This document shows positions 1 through 8,705 of a stretch of DNA of 64,000 bases, piece after piece; the stretch's first letter is position 1, and every line of letters begins with the position of its first letter. A program made the position numbers and the translations under genes. Location: assembly GCA_024398955.1 (NCBI GenBank), contig JAKSIG010000010.1, positions 1-64,000 of the forward strand. Direction: 5' to 3'. Below the pieces are notes generated by a model. The model was not told the DNA's origin. It ran no database searches and saw nothing but the letters and a program-made list of their open reading frames with translations. The DNA is from Fibrobacter sp. GTDB taxonomy: Bacteria; Fibrobacterota; Fibrobacteria; Fibrobacterales; Fibrobacteraceae.

Positions 1-2
1 AG

Positions 3-3000
3 ACTCAGATGAAGCTTACCGTGAAGTCCATCAACGATCCTCCCGTTATGAAGGATATCCCGGAACAGACCATCAAGGAAAAGCAGGAATTCAAGCCTGT
101 CGAACTCGACAAGTTTGTTGAAGACCTTGACCACGATAAGGCTAAGCTGAAGTGGAGCATTACCGGCAATCGCGAACTTAAGGTTGCTGTGGATGGCAAT
201 CGTGTGATGAAGGTGACTCCGCCGTCTCCGCAGTGGAACGGTTCCGAAACTCTTACCATCAAGGTTACTGACCCTGAAGGCGCTACCGACGAACGCTCTG
301 TCGCATACACTGTTGAATCTGTGAACGATGTTCCTGAATTCGTAAAGCAGGTTGCACCTCAGACCATCAAGGAAAAGGCTCAGTTCCAGCCCATCAAGCT
401 TGGTGAAATGGTTCGCGATCTGGACCACAAGTTGAGCGATCTTACCTTTGCCGTAGATGTCAAGTCTACCATTAAGGGTAAGGAAGCTGGTCTTACTGTT
501 GAAATTGATGCTCAGCAGGTTGCCAAGATCGTTATTCCTAACAAGTTGTGGAATGGTGCCGACGAAATCACCTTTACTGTGACCGACCCCGAAGGCGCAA
601 AGGCTACTTCTAAGGCTCTGTTCACTGTACAGTCTGTGAATGACGTTCCGGAACTGAAGAAGATTCCTGACCAGATGATCGATGAAAAGATGGAATTCGC
701 TTCCGTCAACCTTGCTGAACTTGTTTCTGATGCAGACCACTCCTTTGACCAGTTGAAGTGGACTGTTGCCGGAAATAAGGCTCTGAAGGTTAATATCGAC
801 AAGGCTGGCGTTGCTACTATCAAGGCTCCGTCTCCGCTGTGGAACGGTTCCGAAAAGATTTCCTTCACCGTAACTGACCCCGAAGGCGCTACCGCAAAGA
901 GCGACGCCGTGTTTACCGTAAAGTCTATCAATGATCCTCCTGTCATGAAGGATATTGCTAACCAGACCATTAAGGAAAAGGGTGAATTCAAGACTATTGA
1001 CTTGAATAGCTTCGTTGAAGATCAGGACCATGCCAAGGATAAGCTGAAGTGGACTGTTTCTGGCAATAAGGACCTGAAGGTAGTAGTTGATGCCAAGAAG
1101 GTTGCTACAATCACTACTCCCAACAAGTACTGGAATGGTTCTGAAGCAATCACCTTTACCGTAACTGACCCGGAAGGCGCATCTGATAAGCGCACGGTTA
1201 ACTTTACTGTTGAATCTGTAAATGACTTGCCGGTATTCACCAAGCCCATTAAGGATCAGACCATTCCTGAAAAGCGTGAATTCGCAATTATTAACCTGAA
1301 CGATATCGTGAACGATCCGGACCATAAGTCTGAACAGCTCTCCTGGTCTTTTGACGTTAAGTCTAAGGCCAAGGGTGGCACTGCTGCTCTGAAGGTGACT
1401 GTAGATGACCAGCGTATGGCAAAGATTGTTATTCCTGACAAGTACTGGAACGGTTCTGAAGAAATTACCTTCAAGGTCGAAGACCCTGATGGCGGCAAGG
1501 CTTCTTGCTCTGCAGTCTTTACCGTATCCTCTGTAAATGATGCCCCGACCATTGGTCAGATTAAGGATCAGTCCATTGACGAAAAGCAGCAGTTTGCAGA
1601 ATTTGATCTGGCAGCCCTCGTTAAGGACCCGGATCACGCCTTTGATAAGTTGAAGATTGAAGTTTCCGGTAATAAGGAACTTAAGGTGAATGTTGCCAAG
1701 GACGGTAAGGTTTCTGTGAAGACTCCTAACGCTCTCTGGAATGGCACCGAAAAGCTGACCTTTACGGTTACTGACCCTGAAGGCGCTTCTGCAAAGACTA
1801 TGGCAACCTTTGCCGTGAAGTCTATCAATGACGCCCCTGTCATGAAGGATATTGCAGATCAGACCATCAAGGAAAAGGGTTCCTTCAAGTCCTTCAACCT
1901 GGATAGCTTTGTTGATGACCTTGACCACCCGAAGAACAAGCTGAAGTGGAAGATTGAAGGTGCTAAGGAACTGAAGGTTGCAATGGATGCAAGCCACAAT
2001 GTTTCTATCACTCAGCCCAACCCGTTCTGGCATGGTTCTGAAAAGGTCAAGTTCACTGTTGTTGACCCTGAAGGTGCATCCGATAGTCGTGAAGTGACCT
2101 TCACTGTTGAATCTGTGAACGACGCTCCTGCTTTTGTCAAGGAACTGAAGGATCAGTCCATTGACGAAAAGAAGCAGTTCCAGACCATTAAGCTGGACGA
2201 ACTGGTTAAGGACCCCGACCACAAGAATTCCGAACTGAAGTGGTCCTTCGACGTGAAGCCGGTCAAGGCCGGTGCTTCTGCAGCCAAGGGCAAGAAGGGC
2301 AAGGCTGCCGAAGACGCCGCTCCTGCTCAGGATGGTCTGAAGGTTAAGGTTGATGCTCAGCATGTTGCAACCATCGTCATTCCGAACAAGTACTGGAATG
2401 GTGCTGCAGACATTGCCTTCACTGTTACTGACCCTGAAGGAGCAAAGGTTACTAAGACCGCTCGTTACGAAGTCCGTTCCATTAACGATCCTCCGAAGAT
2501 TTCTGAAAAGGCTCCGAAGGGTGAAACCATCAAGGAAAATGGCGTATTCAAGACCATCGACCTTTCTACTCTCGCATCTGACCCGGATCATAAGGCTACT
2601 CAGCTGAAATGGACCGTTTCTGGCAACAAGGGCCTGAAGGTTGATCTCCGTAAGGACAATACCGCAATCGTATCTGTACCTAACGATCAGTGGAATGGCA
2701 AGGAAGTAATTTCCTTCACCGTAACTGACCCCGAAGGCGCTTCTGCAACTCACAAGATGAACTTCGAAGTGACTCGCGTAAATGACGCTCCGGTGTTCAT
2801 TAAGAAGATTGCTGACCAGACCATCAAGGAAAAGCAGCAGTTCAAGCAGATTAAGCTGGATGAATTCGTTAAGGATCCGGATAATAAGCCTAATGAACTG
2901 AAGTGGACCGTTTCTGGTAACAAGAAGCTGAAGGCTGAAATCAATGGCAGCCGCGTGCTTACCGTTTCTGCTCCGGATCAGTACTTCTGGTGCAAGCCGG

Positions 3001-5444
3001 AAATGCTGGTTATTCAGGTTACCGACCCGGATGGTGCAACAACCTCTACTACTGCAACCTTTGAAATTACCTCTGTGAACGATGCTCCTGTCATGAAGGA
3101 CATTCCTGCTCAGAAGATTAAGGAAAAGGCTCAGTTCAAGGAAATTGACCTTAACAAGTTCGTTAAGGATCCGGACCATAAGCTTGAAGAATTGACCTGG
3201 ACCGCTAAGGTTTCCAAGGCTTCTGCTGCGGCTCCTGCAAAGAAGCCCGCCAAGAAGCCGGCTAAGAAGCCCGCCAAGAAGGGTGCTAAGGTTGAAGAAG
3301 AAGCTCCGGCACCGGAACCTGTTGATGAATTCCAGGTGGAAATCGATAGCAAGAACATTGCTCGCATTAAGCTTTCTGACAAGTACTGGAATGGTGAACG
3401 AAACGTGACCTTCACCGTGAAGGACCCCGAAGGCGCAACCGATTCCAAGACTGTTAACTTCGTTGTTGAATCTGTGAACGACGCTCCTGTCATTAAGCAG
3501 ATTCCTATCCAGACTATCGAAGAAAAGAAGGCCTTTGCACCTATTGAACTGTCTCAGTTTGTTTCTGATCCGGATCACAAGTTTGAACAGCTGAAGTTTG
3601 AACTGGCTCCTACTCGCGCGCTGAAGGCTTCCATCAATGCCAAGAAGCAGCTGGTTGTTTCTACTCCGGATAAGTTCTGGAACGGTTCCGAAAAGATTAA
3701 GCTGGACGTCTTTGACCCGGAAGGAGCTAAGGCTTCTCAGCAGATCACCTTTGAAGTGACTCCGGTGAACGATCCTCCTGTAATTGGTAAGATTGCTGGT
3801 CAGAAGATTAAGGAAAAGGAAAAGTTCGAAGTTGTTGATCTTTCTAAGTCTGCAACTGACCCGGATAACAAGCCCAACGAACTTCACTGGACTGTTTCTG
3901 GCAACAAGGAACTGAAGGTTGATATCAAGGGTAATCGTGCTCAGATTCTGACTCCGAACCCCAACTGGTTCGGTAAGGAAACCTTGACCTTTACCGTTAA
4001 GGATATCGCAGGCGCCTCTGCTTCTGCTAAGGCTACCTTCGAAGTGACTCCGGTGAACGATCCTCCTGTTCTGAAGCCAGTGCAGCCTTTCACCATCGAC
4101 GAAAAGAAGCAGTTTGCTCCCTTCGACTTTAGCAAGGTTGTAAGCGATCCTGATAACAAGCTGGATGAACTTGTATGGACTCTGGATAACGAAACTCCGG
4201 CTTCTAAGAATGCCAAGAATGCTCCTGCAAAGAAGGGCAAGAAGGCTGCCAAGGGTGCCGCTGTTGAAGCTGTCAAGCATGAACTGATCTTCAATATTGA
4301 CGAAAAGGGTGTGCTGACTGTTGAAATCCCCGACAAGTACTGGAACGGTACCGAAACCGTGAATGTGAATGTCTTTGACCCGGCTGGCGAAAAGGCTACT
4401 ATTCCTGTTAAGTTCACCGTACGTCCTGTAAACGATCCTCCTGTTGTTAAGGAAATTCCGGGCCAGGAAACTCTGGAAGGTAAGTCCTTCAAGCCCATTA
4501 AGCTGGACAGCTATGTTACCGACCCTGACCACAAGGTTCATGAAATCAAGTGGAAGGTTACTGGTGCAAAGAACCTTGCTGTTGAAATCTCTGGCGGTCG
4601 CGAAGCTGTAATCCGCCCGAAGAAGCAGGATTGGTTTGGCGAAGAAACTCTGGTCTTTACTGCTCAGGACCCTGCAGGTGGCACTGACAAGACTGTTGCC
4701 AAGTTCGTTGTTAAGCATGTAAATGCTGCTCCGATTATGCGCGACATTCCTGACTTTACCATTAAGGAAAACGATAACAAGGGCGTTGTTGCAAAGATCA
4801 AGCTTGACCAGTATGCCCGCGACAAGGATCATCGCTTTGATGAATTGAAGTGGACCTTTACCGGCAACAAGTTCTTGACCGTCAAGTACGACAAGAATTC
4901 TAAGACCGCTATTGTGGCTATGCCCCATGAACACTGGAAGGGTAAGCCGGAACGCATTACCTTCACTGTTACCGACCCTGAAGGTGCCAAGGCTTCTAGG
5001 TCTGCTTTGTTCACTGTGATTCCTGTGAACAATCCTCCTGAAGCAAATGCTCAGACTTACATGACCCAGGAAGGTGATGAACTTAAGGTTTCCGCTTCTG
5101 AAGGTTTGATGTCTGGTGTGGTTGACCCCGATGGTGAAAAGCCTGTGGCCGTTCAGCTGGTCCAGAAGCCCCGTAATGGTAAGATTACCCTGAACGAAAA
5201 GGATGGTTCCTTCACTTACGTTCCGAATAAGGGCTTCTCTGGCCTGGATGAATTCACCTTCAAGGTGAAGGACCCGGGTGGACTCTATTCCAAGGTTACT
5301 ACTGCTGAAATCAATGTCAGCTTTAAGATGAAGGATCTTCGCGGCGGTACCGCCAAGAAGGCCGAACCGAAGAAGGAAGAACCTAAGGAAGAACCCAAGG
5401 CAGAAAAGCCTGCCAAGGGCAAGAAGAAGGGTAAGAAGAAGTAA
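3..5444 (+). CDS. Giant tandem Ig/cadherin-like repeat surface protein (5' partial)
   Basis: The frame is open from the window edge, so the true start lies upstream; the ATG at 9 is internal to a repeat. About 16 complete repeats of 96-131 residues follow, each opening with an [S/P]-[V/I]-N-D-x-P motif and containing a DxDH/DPDH box, an LKW strand, a WNG turn and an FTVxDPEGA strand. These are typical of extracellular Ig/cadherin-like stacks in the VCBS and tandem-95 classes. The last repeat is a Big_9-like domain (GSFTYVPNKGFSG). The protein ends in a lysine-rich tail (KGKKKGKKK) with no recognisable T9SS sorting domain. Repeats 2, 5, 8, 11 and 14 carry a longer hairpin loop, in three cases lysine/alanine-rich. 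Signal peptide and export route are outside the window. An adhesive or structural surface role is inferred from family architecture only. Confidence 0.85.
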   Translation, partial: TQMKLTVKSINDPPVMKDIPEQTIKEKQEFKPVELDKFVEDLDHDKAKLKWSITGNRELKVAVDGNRVMKVTPPSPQWNGSETLTIKVTDPEGATDERSVAYTVESVNDVPEFVKQVAPQTIKEKAQFQPIKLGEMVRDLDHKLSDLTFAVDVKSTIKGKEAGLTVEIDAQQVAKIVIPNKLWNGADEITFTVTDPEGAKATSKALFTVQSVNDVPELKKIPDQMIDEKMEFASVNLAELVSDADHSFDQLKWTVAGNKALKVNIDKAGVATIKAPSPLWNGSEKISFTVTDPEGATAKSDAVFTVKSINDPPVMKDIANQTIKEKGEFKTIDLNSFVEDQDHAKDKLKWTVSGNKDLKVVVDAKKVATITTPNKYWNGSEAITFTVTDPEGASDKRTVNFTVESVNDLPVFTKPIKDQTIPEKREFAIINLNDIVNDPDHKSEQLSWSFDVKSKAKGGTAALKVTVDDQRMAKIVIPDKYWNGSEEITFKVEDPDGGKASCSAVFTVSSVNDAPTIGQIKDQSIDEKQQFAEFDLAALVKDPDHAFDKLKIEVSGNKELKVNVAKDGKVSVKTPNALWNGTEKLTFTVTDPEGASAKTMATFAVKSINDAPVMKDIADQTIKEKGSFKSFNLDSFVDDLDHPKNKLKWKIEGAKELKVAMDASHNVSITQPNPFWHGSEKVKFTVVDPEGASDSREVTFTVESVNDAPAFVKELKDQSIDEKKQFQTIKLDELVKDPDHKNSELKWSFDVKPVKAGASAAKGKKGKAAEDAAPAQDGLKVKVDAQHVATIVIPNKYWNGAADIAFTVTDPEGAKVTKTARYEVRSINDPPKISEKAPKGETIKENGVFKTIDLSTLASDPDHKATQLKWTVSGNKGLKVDLRKDNTAIVSVPNDQWNGKEVISFTVTDPEGASATHKMNFEVTRVNDAPVFIKKIADQTIKEKQQFKQIKLDEFVKDPDNKPNELKWTVSGNKKLKAEINGSRVLTVSAPDQYFWCKPEMLVIQVTDPDGATTSTTATFEITSVNDAPVMKDIPAQKIKEKAQFKEIDLNKFVKDPDHKLEELTWTAKVSKASAAAPAKKPAKKPAKKPAKKGAKVEEEAPAPEPVDEFQVEIDSKNIARIKLSDKYWNGERNVTFTVKDPEGATDSKTVNFVVESVNDAPVIKQIPIQTIEEKKAFAPIELSQFVSDPDHKFEQLKFELAPTRALKASINAKKQLVVSTPDKFWNGSEKIKLDVFDPEGAKASQQITFEVTPVNDPPVIGKIAGQKIKEKEKFEVVDLSKSATDPDNKPNELHWTVSGNKELKVDIKGNRAQILTPNPNWFGKETLTFTVKDIAGASASAKATFEVTPVNDPPVLKPVQPFTIDEKKQFAPFDFSKVVSDPDNKLDELVWTLDNETPASKNAKNAPAKKGKKAAKGAAVEAVKHELIFNIDEKGVLTVEIPDKYWNGTETVNVNVFDPAGEKATIPVKFTVRPVNDPPVVKEIPGQETLEGKSFKPIKLDSYVTDPDHKVHEIKWKVTGAKNLAVEISGGREAVIRPKKQDWFGEETLVFTAQDPAGGTDKTVAKFVVKHVNAAPIMRDIPDFTIKENDNKGVVAKIKLDQYARDKDHRFDELKWTFTGNKFLTVKYDKNSKTAIVAMPHEHWKGKPERITFTVTDPEGAKASRSALFTVIPVNNPPEANAQTYMTQEGDELKVSASEGLMSGVVDPDGEKPVAVQLVQKPRNGKITLNEKDGSFTYVPNKGFSGLDEFTFKVKDPGGLYSKVTTAEINVSFKMKDLRGGTAKKAEPKKEEPKEEPKAEKPAKGKKKGKKK

Positions 5445-5466
5445 TTGACTTCTTGAATTATTCCTT

Positions 5467-5503
5467 AAAAAGTCCTGCGACGAAGAGTCGTGGGACTTTT
5501 TTT
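5467..5503 (+). terminator. Rho-independent terminator
   Basis: Stem AAAGTCC-tg-CGAC / GTCG-tg-GGACTTT with loop gaaga, followed by a T run, 20 nt after the repeat-protein stop codon. Confidence 0.85.
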
Positions 5504-5697
5504 AGGGGTGGTGTAGCCTTTTTATTCACTGGCTGGCAGAAATTTACGCGCGGTGTTGTAAATATCTCAAGGGAAATGCCTATAAGAATTTTTTTTGTTG
5601 ACTTTTTATTGAATCATTAGGTAGATTGCTTTAGAATACTCCGAAAGCAGAGGTGTTTTGGTTTTCGGCTTCTGGACTCTATGTCCGAGGGATGTTT

Positions 5698-8535
5698 ATG
5701 GAAAAAGGGATGTTTTGGGCTTCTGGCCTAGTTTTCGGGTTGTCTGTTCTTGCAGGTGGTTCTTTTGTGAAAGCTGCAGAAACTGTTAAAACTCCTTCTG
5801 AGTATGGCTGGAGCAATATTTGCATGGGCGGTGGCGGCTTTGTAAGTGCCGTGGTGCCTTCCTTGGTCGAAAAGAACGTTTTTTACGCCCGTACAGACGT
5901 GGGTGGCGCTTACCGCTGGAACGAAGAAGGCAAGCGTTGGGAATCAATGATGGACTGGGTGGATTTCTCTGAATTGGGCTTGTTGGGTGTAGAAGCCATT
6001 GCGGTAGACCCTTCGACTGAAGGTGTTGTATACATGATGGCTGGTACCAGCTATTTTAGTAATGGACGTTCTGCCTTTTTACGTTCTAAGGATTATGGAA
6101 AATCTTGGGAAGTTCTCTATACCAAGGATACCGATGGCACAAAGGGCCATGTGGTAAATAATTTCGGCATGCATGGTAACGGCATGGGCCGCGGAAACGG
6201 TGAAGCCCTGGCTGTAGACCCGAACAATTCTGACAACATGTTCTACGGAACTCGTAGTGCTGGCTTGTGGAAGTCTACGGATAATGGTGCTTCATGGACT
6301 CATCAGGATGCATGGACCAAGGCTGCTGGCAGCGATACGACCTGGAATGGCTCCGGTTTTAGCTTTGTGCAGTACGCACCTGGTGACTCTAAAACGATTT
6401 TTGCAGGTTTCCTCCGTGAAGGGACTACCAAGAACGGAACCTTTGAAAACGTGTTCAAGTCTGAAGATGGCGGCGCATCCTGGAAGCCGCTGCCAATTCC
6501 CGATGCCCTCCGTAAGACCGCGGGCGGTGCCGTTGTGCGCCTGATGCCCCAGCGTGCTGTTGTGGCTAAGGACGGCTCCTTTATGGTGGTGACATTCTCC
6601 GATGGTGCAGGCCCTCATTCCATGGGTTGGGATGAAGGCTGGGGCCCCATTTGGGATGGCTTTGGTCGTGGTGCCGTGCTGAAGTGCGATTTGAAGACAG
6701 GCTCTTGGACGGATGTTTCTCCCGAAGACAATATCGATGGAAGCAAGGGGGATGCCAAGTACGATAACGCGGACTACTCCAAGCCCGACGAATACGAATA
6801 TATCGCACCTTACGGTGGCATTTCCATGAATCCCAACGACCCCAACGAAATGGTGGTGACGACGGAAGGCTATACGGGTCCGCAATTCTGGTACACGGCT
6901 ACCAGCGATACCAGCGGAACCTGGTCTGACCAGTGGGGTTCCAACATCTACCGCACAACAGACGGCGGCGAAACTTGGATTGCTAGCTTCAAGTATTACT
7001 GGATGGAAGGTGGCTTCTATCCGACTACCCAGCAGATGGATGCCAATGGCGTTCCCTGGATGCATAATGGTTCTATTCACTGGGCTGGTAGCGTGGCCAT
7101 AGACCCGTTCAATAGTGAACGCGTCTTTGTAACCTCCGGTAACGGTATTTTCCGTACTGACAACATGTCTGATTATATCTACAAGGAACCGGAGAATTCC
7201 TGGAGCGATCCGGAATTGACGATGAATCAGGTTTGGCACTTTAATGCCCACGGCATTGAAGAAACGGTGCCTTATGAAGTGGTCAGCATTCCGGGCGGTC
7301 CTGTAATTACGGTGACTGCAGACTATGACGGCTTCCGTCATGACGATATTTCCAAGTATCCAGCTCATCGACATTTGACTAACGTGGGCGGTAGCAATGT
7401 ATCCCTGGGTTCTACCTGGGGCATGGCTTACGCTCCCAAGGTGGGCAAGCTGGTGAAGGTGACAGATACCCGTGCCTATTCCGGTAAGTATAACGACATT
7501 CCTATCGATCCGGTGCAGTTCTCTACGGACTCCGGCAAGACCTGGACTGTTGCAACCTACGGCAGCCTGGATGAAACTCTGAAGGGCGGTACTGCTGCAA
7601 TTTCTGCAGATGGTGCTGTGACCGTGTGGGTGCCTGGAAATGCTGGTGCTGCAGTTTATCGCACGTCCAATTCCGCCTGGACCAAGGTAACTGGCATCGA
7701 TAACAATTCCTTCGTGGTGGGCGATCCGGAAAATGCCGACGTGTTCTACGCCTATAACAGAAGCACCGGTGACTTCTATAAGAGTACTGATGCAGGCGCT
7801 AGCTTTGCCAAGGTAAGCTCTCCGGGAGAAAGCAACGACAAGAAGTTCCGTGCCATCCCTGGTGTGGAAGGGGACTTGTGGTTGCCGGTTGCAATTCGTG
7901 ATGAAAAGGGCAATCCCAAGAGCGGCTCCCTGAAGCACTCTACTGATGGTGGCAAGACCTGGACAGATGCTGCTGGAATCACCTACTGTGAAGCGGTGGG
8001 TTACGGTGTCTCCAAGACTGGAACGGGTTACCCGGCTATTTATGCCTTTGGTATTGTGGATGGCGTACTTGGCGTGTTTGGTTCTGATGACCAGGGCAAA
8101 ATCTGGAATCGAGTCAATGACGATGGTCATGAATACGGTGGCCTAGCCAACGGCGAATTTGTGGTTGGCGACATGAACACCTACGGCGTTGTGTACATGA
8201 GTACTGCGGGTCGTGGTGTTGCCGCTCGTGTTCCCACGGACTGGAAGATGGGTATGACGGAGTCTGAAGGGACGACCAAGGTTGTTTCGTCGGCTGCTGT
8301 TATTTCCGACGCGCGGGCTGTATACACCCACGGCAATCTTGAATTGATGTTAAAAAATGTCGGTGCAAAGGTTAGTGTGTTCAATATGCAGGGGCAGAAA
8401 CTGTTCAGCCGCTACTTTGGTTCTTCTGTAAGTGTCCCCTTGAGGGAACTGGTTGGAGCGAAGGGGAGCTATCTTGTTCGTGTAGAAAGCGGAAAACAGG
8501 TGCTGTTCAGCAATAAAGTGATCATTGCTCGATAA
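5698..8535 (+). CDS. Secreted GH74 xyloglucanase-like glycoside hydrolase with T9SS-like C-terminal domain
   Basis: Endo-acting beta-glucanase of family GH74, most members of which cut xyloglucan outside the cell. The N-terminus has a signal peptide (MEKGMFWASGLVFGLSVLAG), then the family's ARTDVGGAYRW motif and repeated SxDxGxSW / TDGGxTW blades of the two seven-bladed propellers. Asp67 in TDVGG and Asp469 in AIDPFNS align by motif with the two catalytic aspartates of GH74. The last 80 residues (VFNMQGQKL, GSYLVRVESGK, KVIIAR) look like a type IX secretion sorting domain. The ATG at 5698 is chosen because GAGG lies 7 nt upstream and the signal peptide starts there; GTG 5653 and ATG 5692 are less likely. 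The gene stands alone between two terminators. Exact substrate is inferred. Confidence 0.88.
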   Translation: MEKGMFWASGLVFGLSVLAGGSFVKAAETVKTPSEYGWSNICMGGGGFVSAVVPSLVEKNVFYARTDVGGAYRWNEEGKRWESMMDWVDFSELGLLGVEAIAVDPSTEGVVYMMAGTSYFSNGRSAFLRSKDYGKSWEVLYTKDTDGTKGHVVNNFGMHGNGMGRGNGEALAVDPNNSDNMFYGTRSAGLWKSTDNGASWTHQDAWTKAAGSDTTWNGSGFSFVQYAPGDSKTIFAGFLREGTTKNGTFENVFKSEDGGASWKPLPIPDALRKTAGGAVVRLMPQRAVVAKDGSFMVVTFSDGAGPHSMGWDEGWGPIWDGFGRGAVLKCDLKTGSWTDVSPEDNIDGSKGDAKYDNADYSKPDEYEYIAPYGGISMNPNDPNEMVVTTEGYTGPQFWYTATSDTSGTWSDQWGSNIYRTTDGGETWIASFKYYWMEGGFYPTTQQMDANGVPWMHNGSIHWAGSVAIDPFNSERVFVTSGNGIFRTDNMSDYIYKEPENSWSDPELTMNQVWHFNAHGIEETVPYEVVSIPGGPVITVTADYDGFRHDDISKYPAHRHLTNVGGSNVSLGSTWGMAYAPKVGKLVKVTDTRAYSGKYNDIPIDPVQFSTDSGKTWTVATYGSLDETLKGGTAAISADGAVTVWVPGNAGAAVYRTSNSAWTKVTGIDNNSFVVGDPENADVFYAYNRSTGDFYKSTDAGASFAKVSSPGESNDKKFRAIPGVEGDLWLPVAIRDEKGNPKSGSLKHSTDGGKTWTDAAGITYCEAVGYGVSKTGTGYPAIYAFGIVDGVLGVFGSDDQGKIWNRVNDDGHEYGGLANGEFVVGDMNTYGVVYMSTAGRGVAARVPTDWKMGMTESEGTTKVVSSAAVISDARAVYTHGNLELMLKNVGAKVSVFNMQGQKLFSRYFGSSVSVPLRELVGAKGSYLVRVESGKQVLFSNKVIIAR

Positions 8536-8586
8536 AAGGTCTGTTAAAAAATAGCAGTTTAACAGAGAGTTTTGTACAAATTAATA

Positions 8587-8617
8587 AAAGACGGCTGTGG
8601 ATGGAGCCGCCTTTTTT
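8587..8617 (+). terminator. Rho-independent terminator
   Basis: Stem GACGGCT / AGCCGCC (one mismatch) followed by TTTTTT, 50 nt after the GH74 stop. Confidence 0.8.
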
Positions 8618-8690
8618 GCTTTATCACCAATTATCGTGATTTTGTCCAATAAATGGGGCTTAATGTGTTACGAAAATCGAACAATGTTTC

Positions 8691-8698
8691 TAAATTTG
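8691..8698 (+). promoter_or_regulatory. TAAATTTG promoter box of the activase gene
   Basis: TAAATTTG ends 7 nt before the ATG at 8706. If TAAATT is the -10 element, transcription starts about 3 nt before the start codon. No Shine-Dalgarno is present. Confidence 0.55.
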
Positions 8699-8705
8699 GC
8701 GCACT

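Noticed and set aside
6292-8130. 612-codon antisense frame opposite the GH74 gene
   Set aside because: Same cause as above: a shadow of strongly biased codon use in the GH74 gene. No domain is recognisable.
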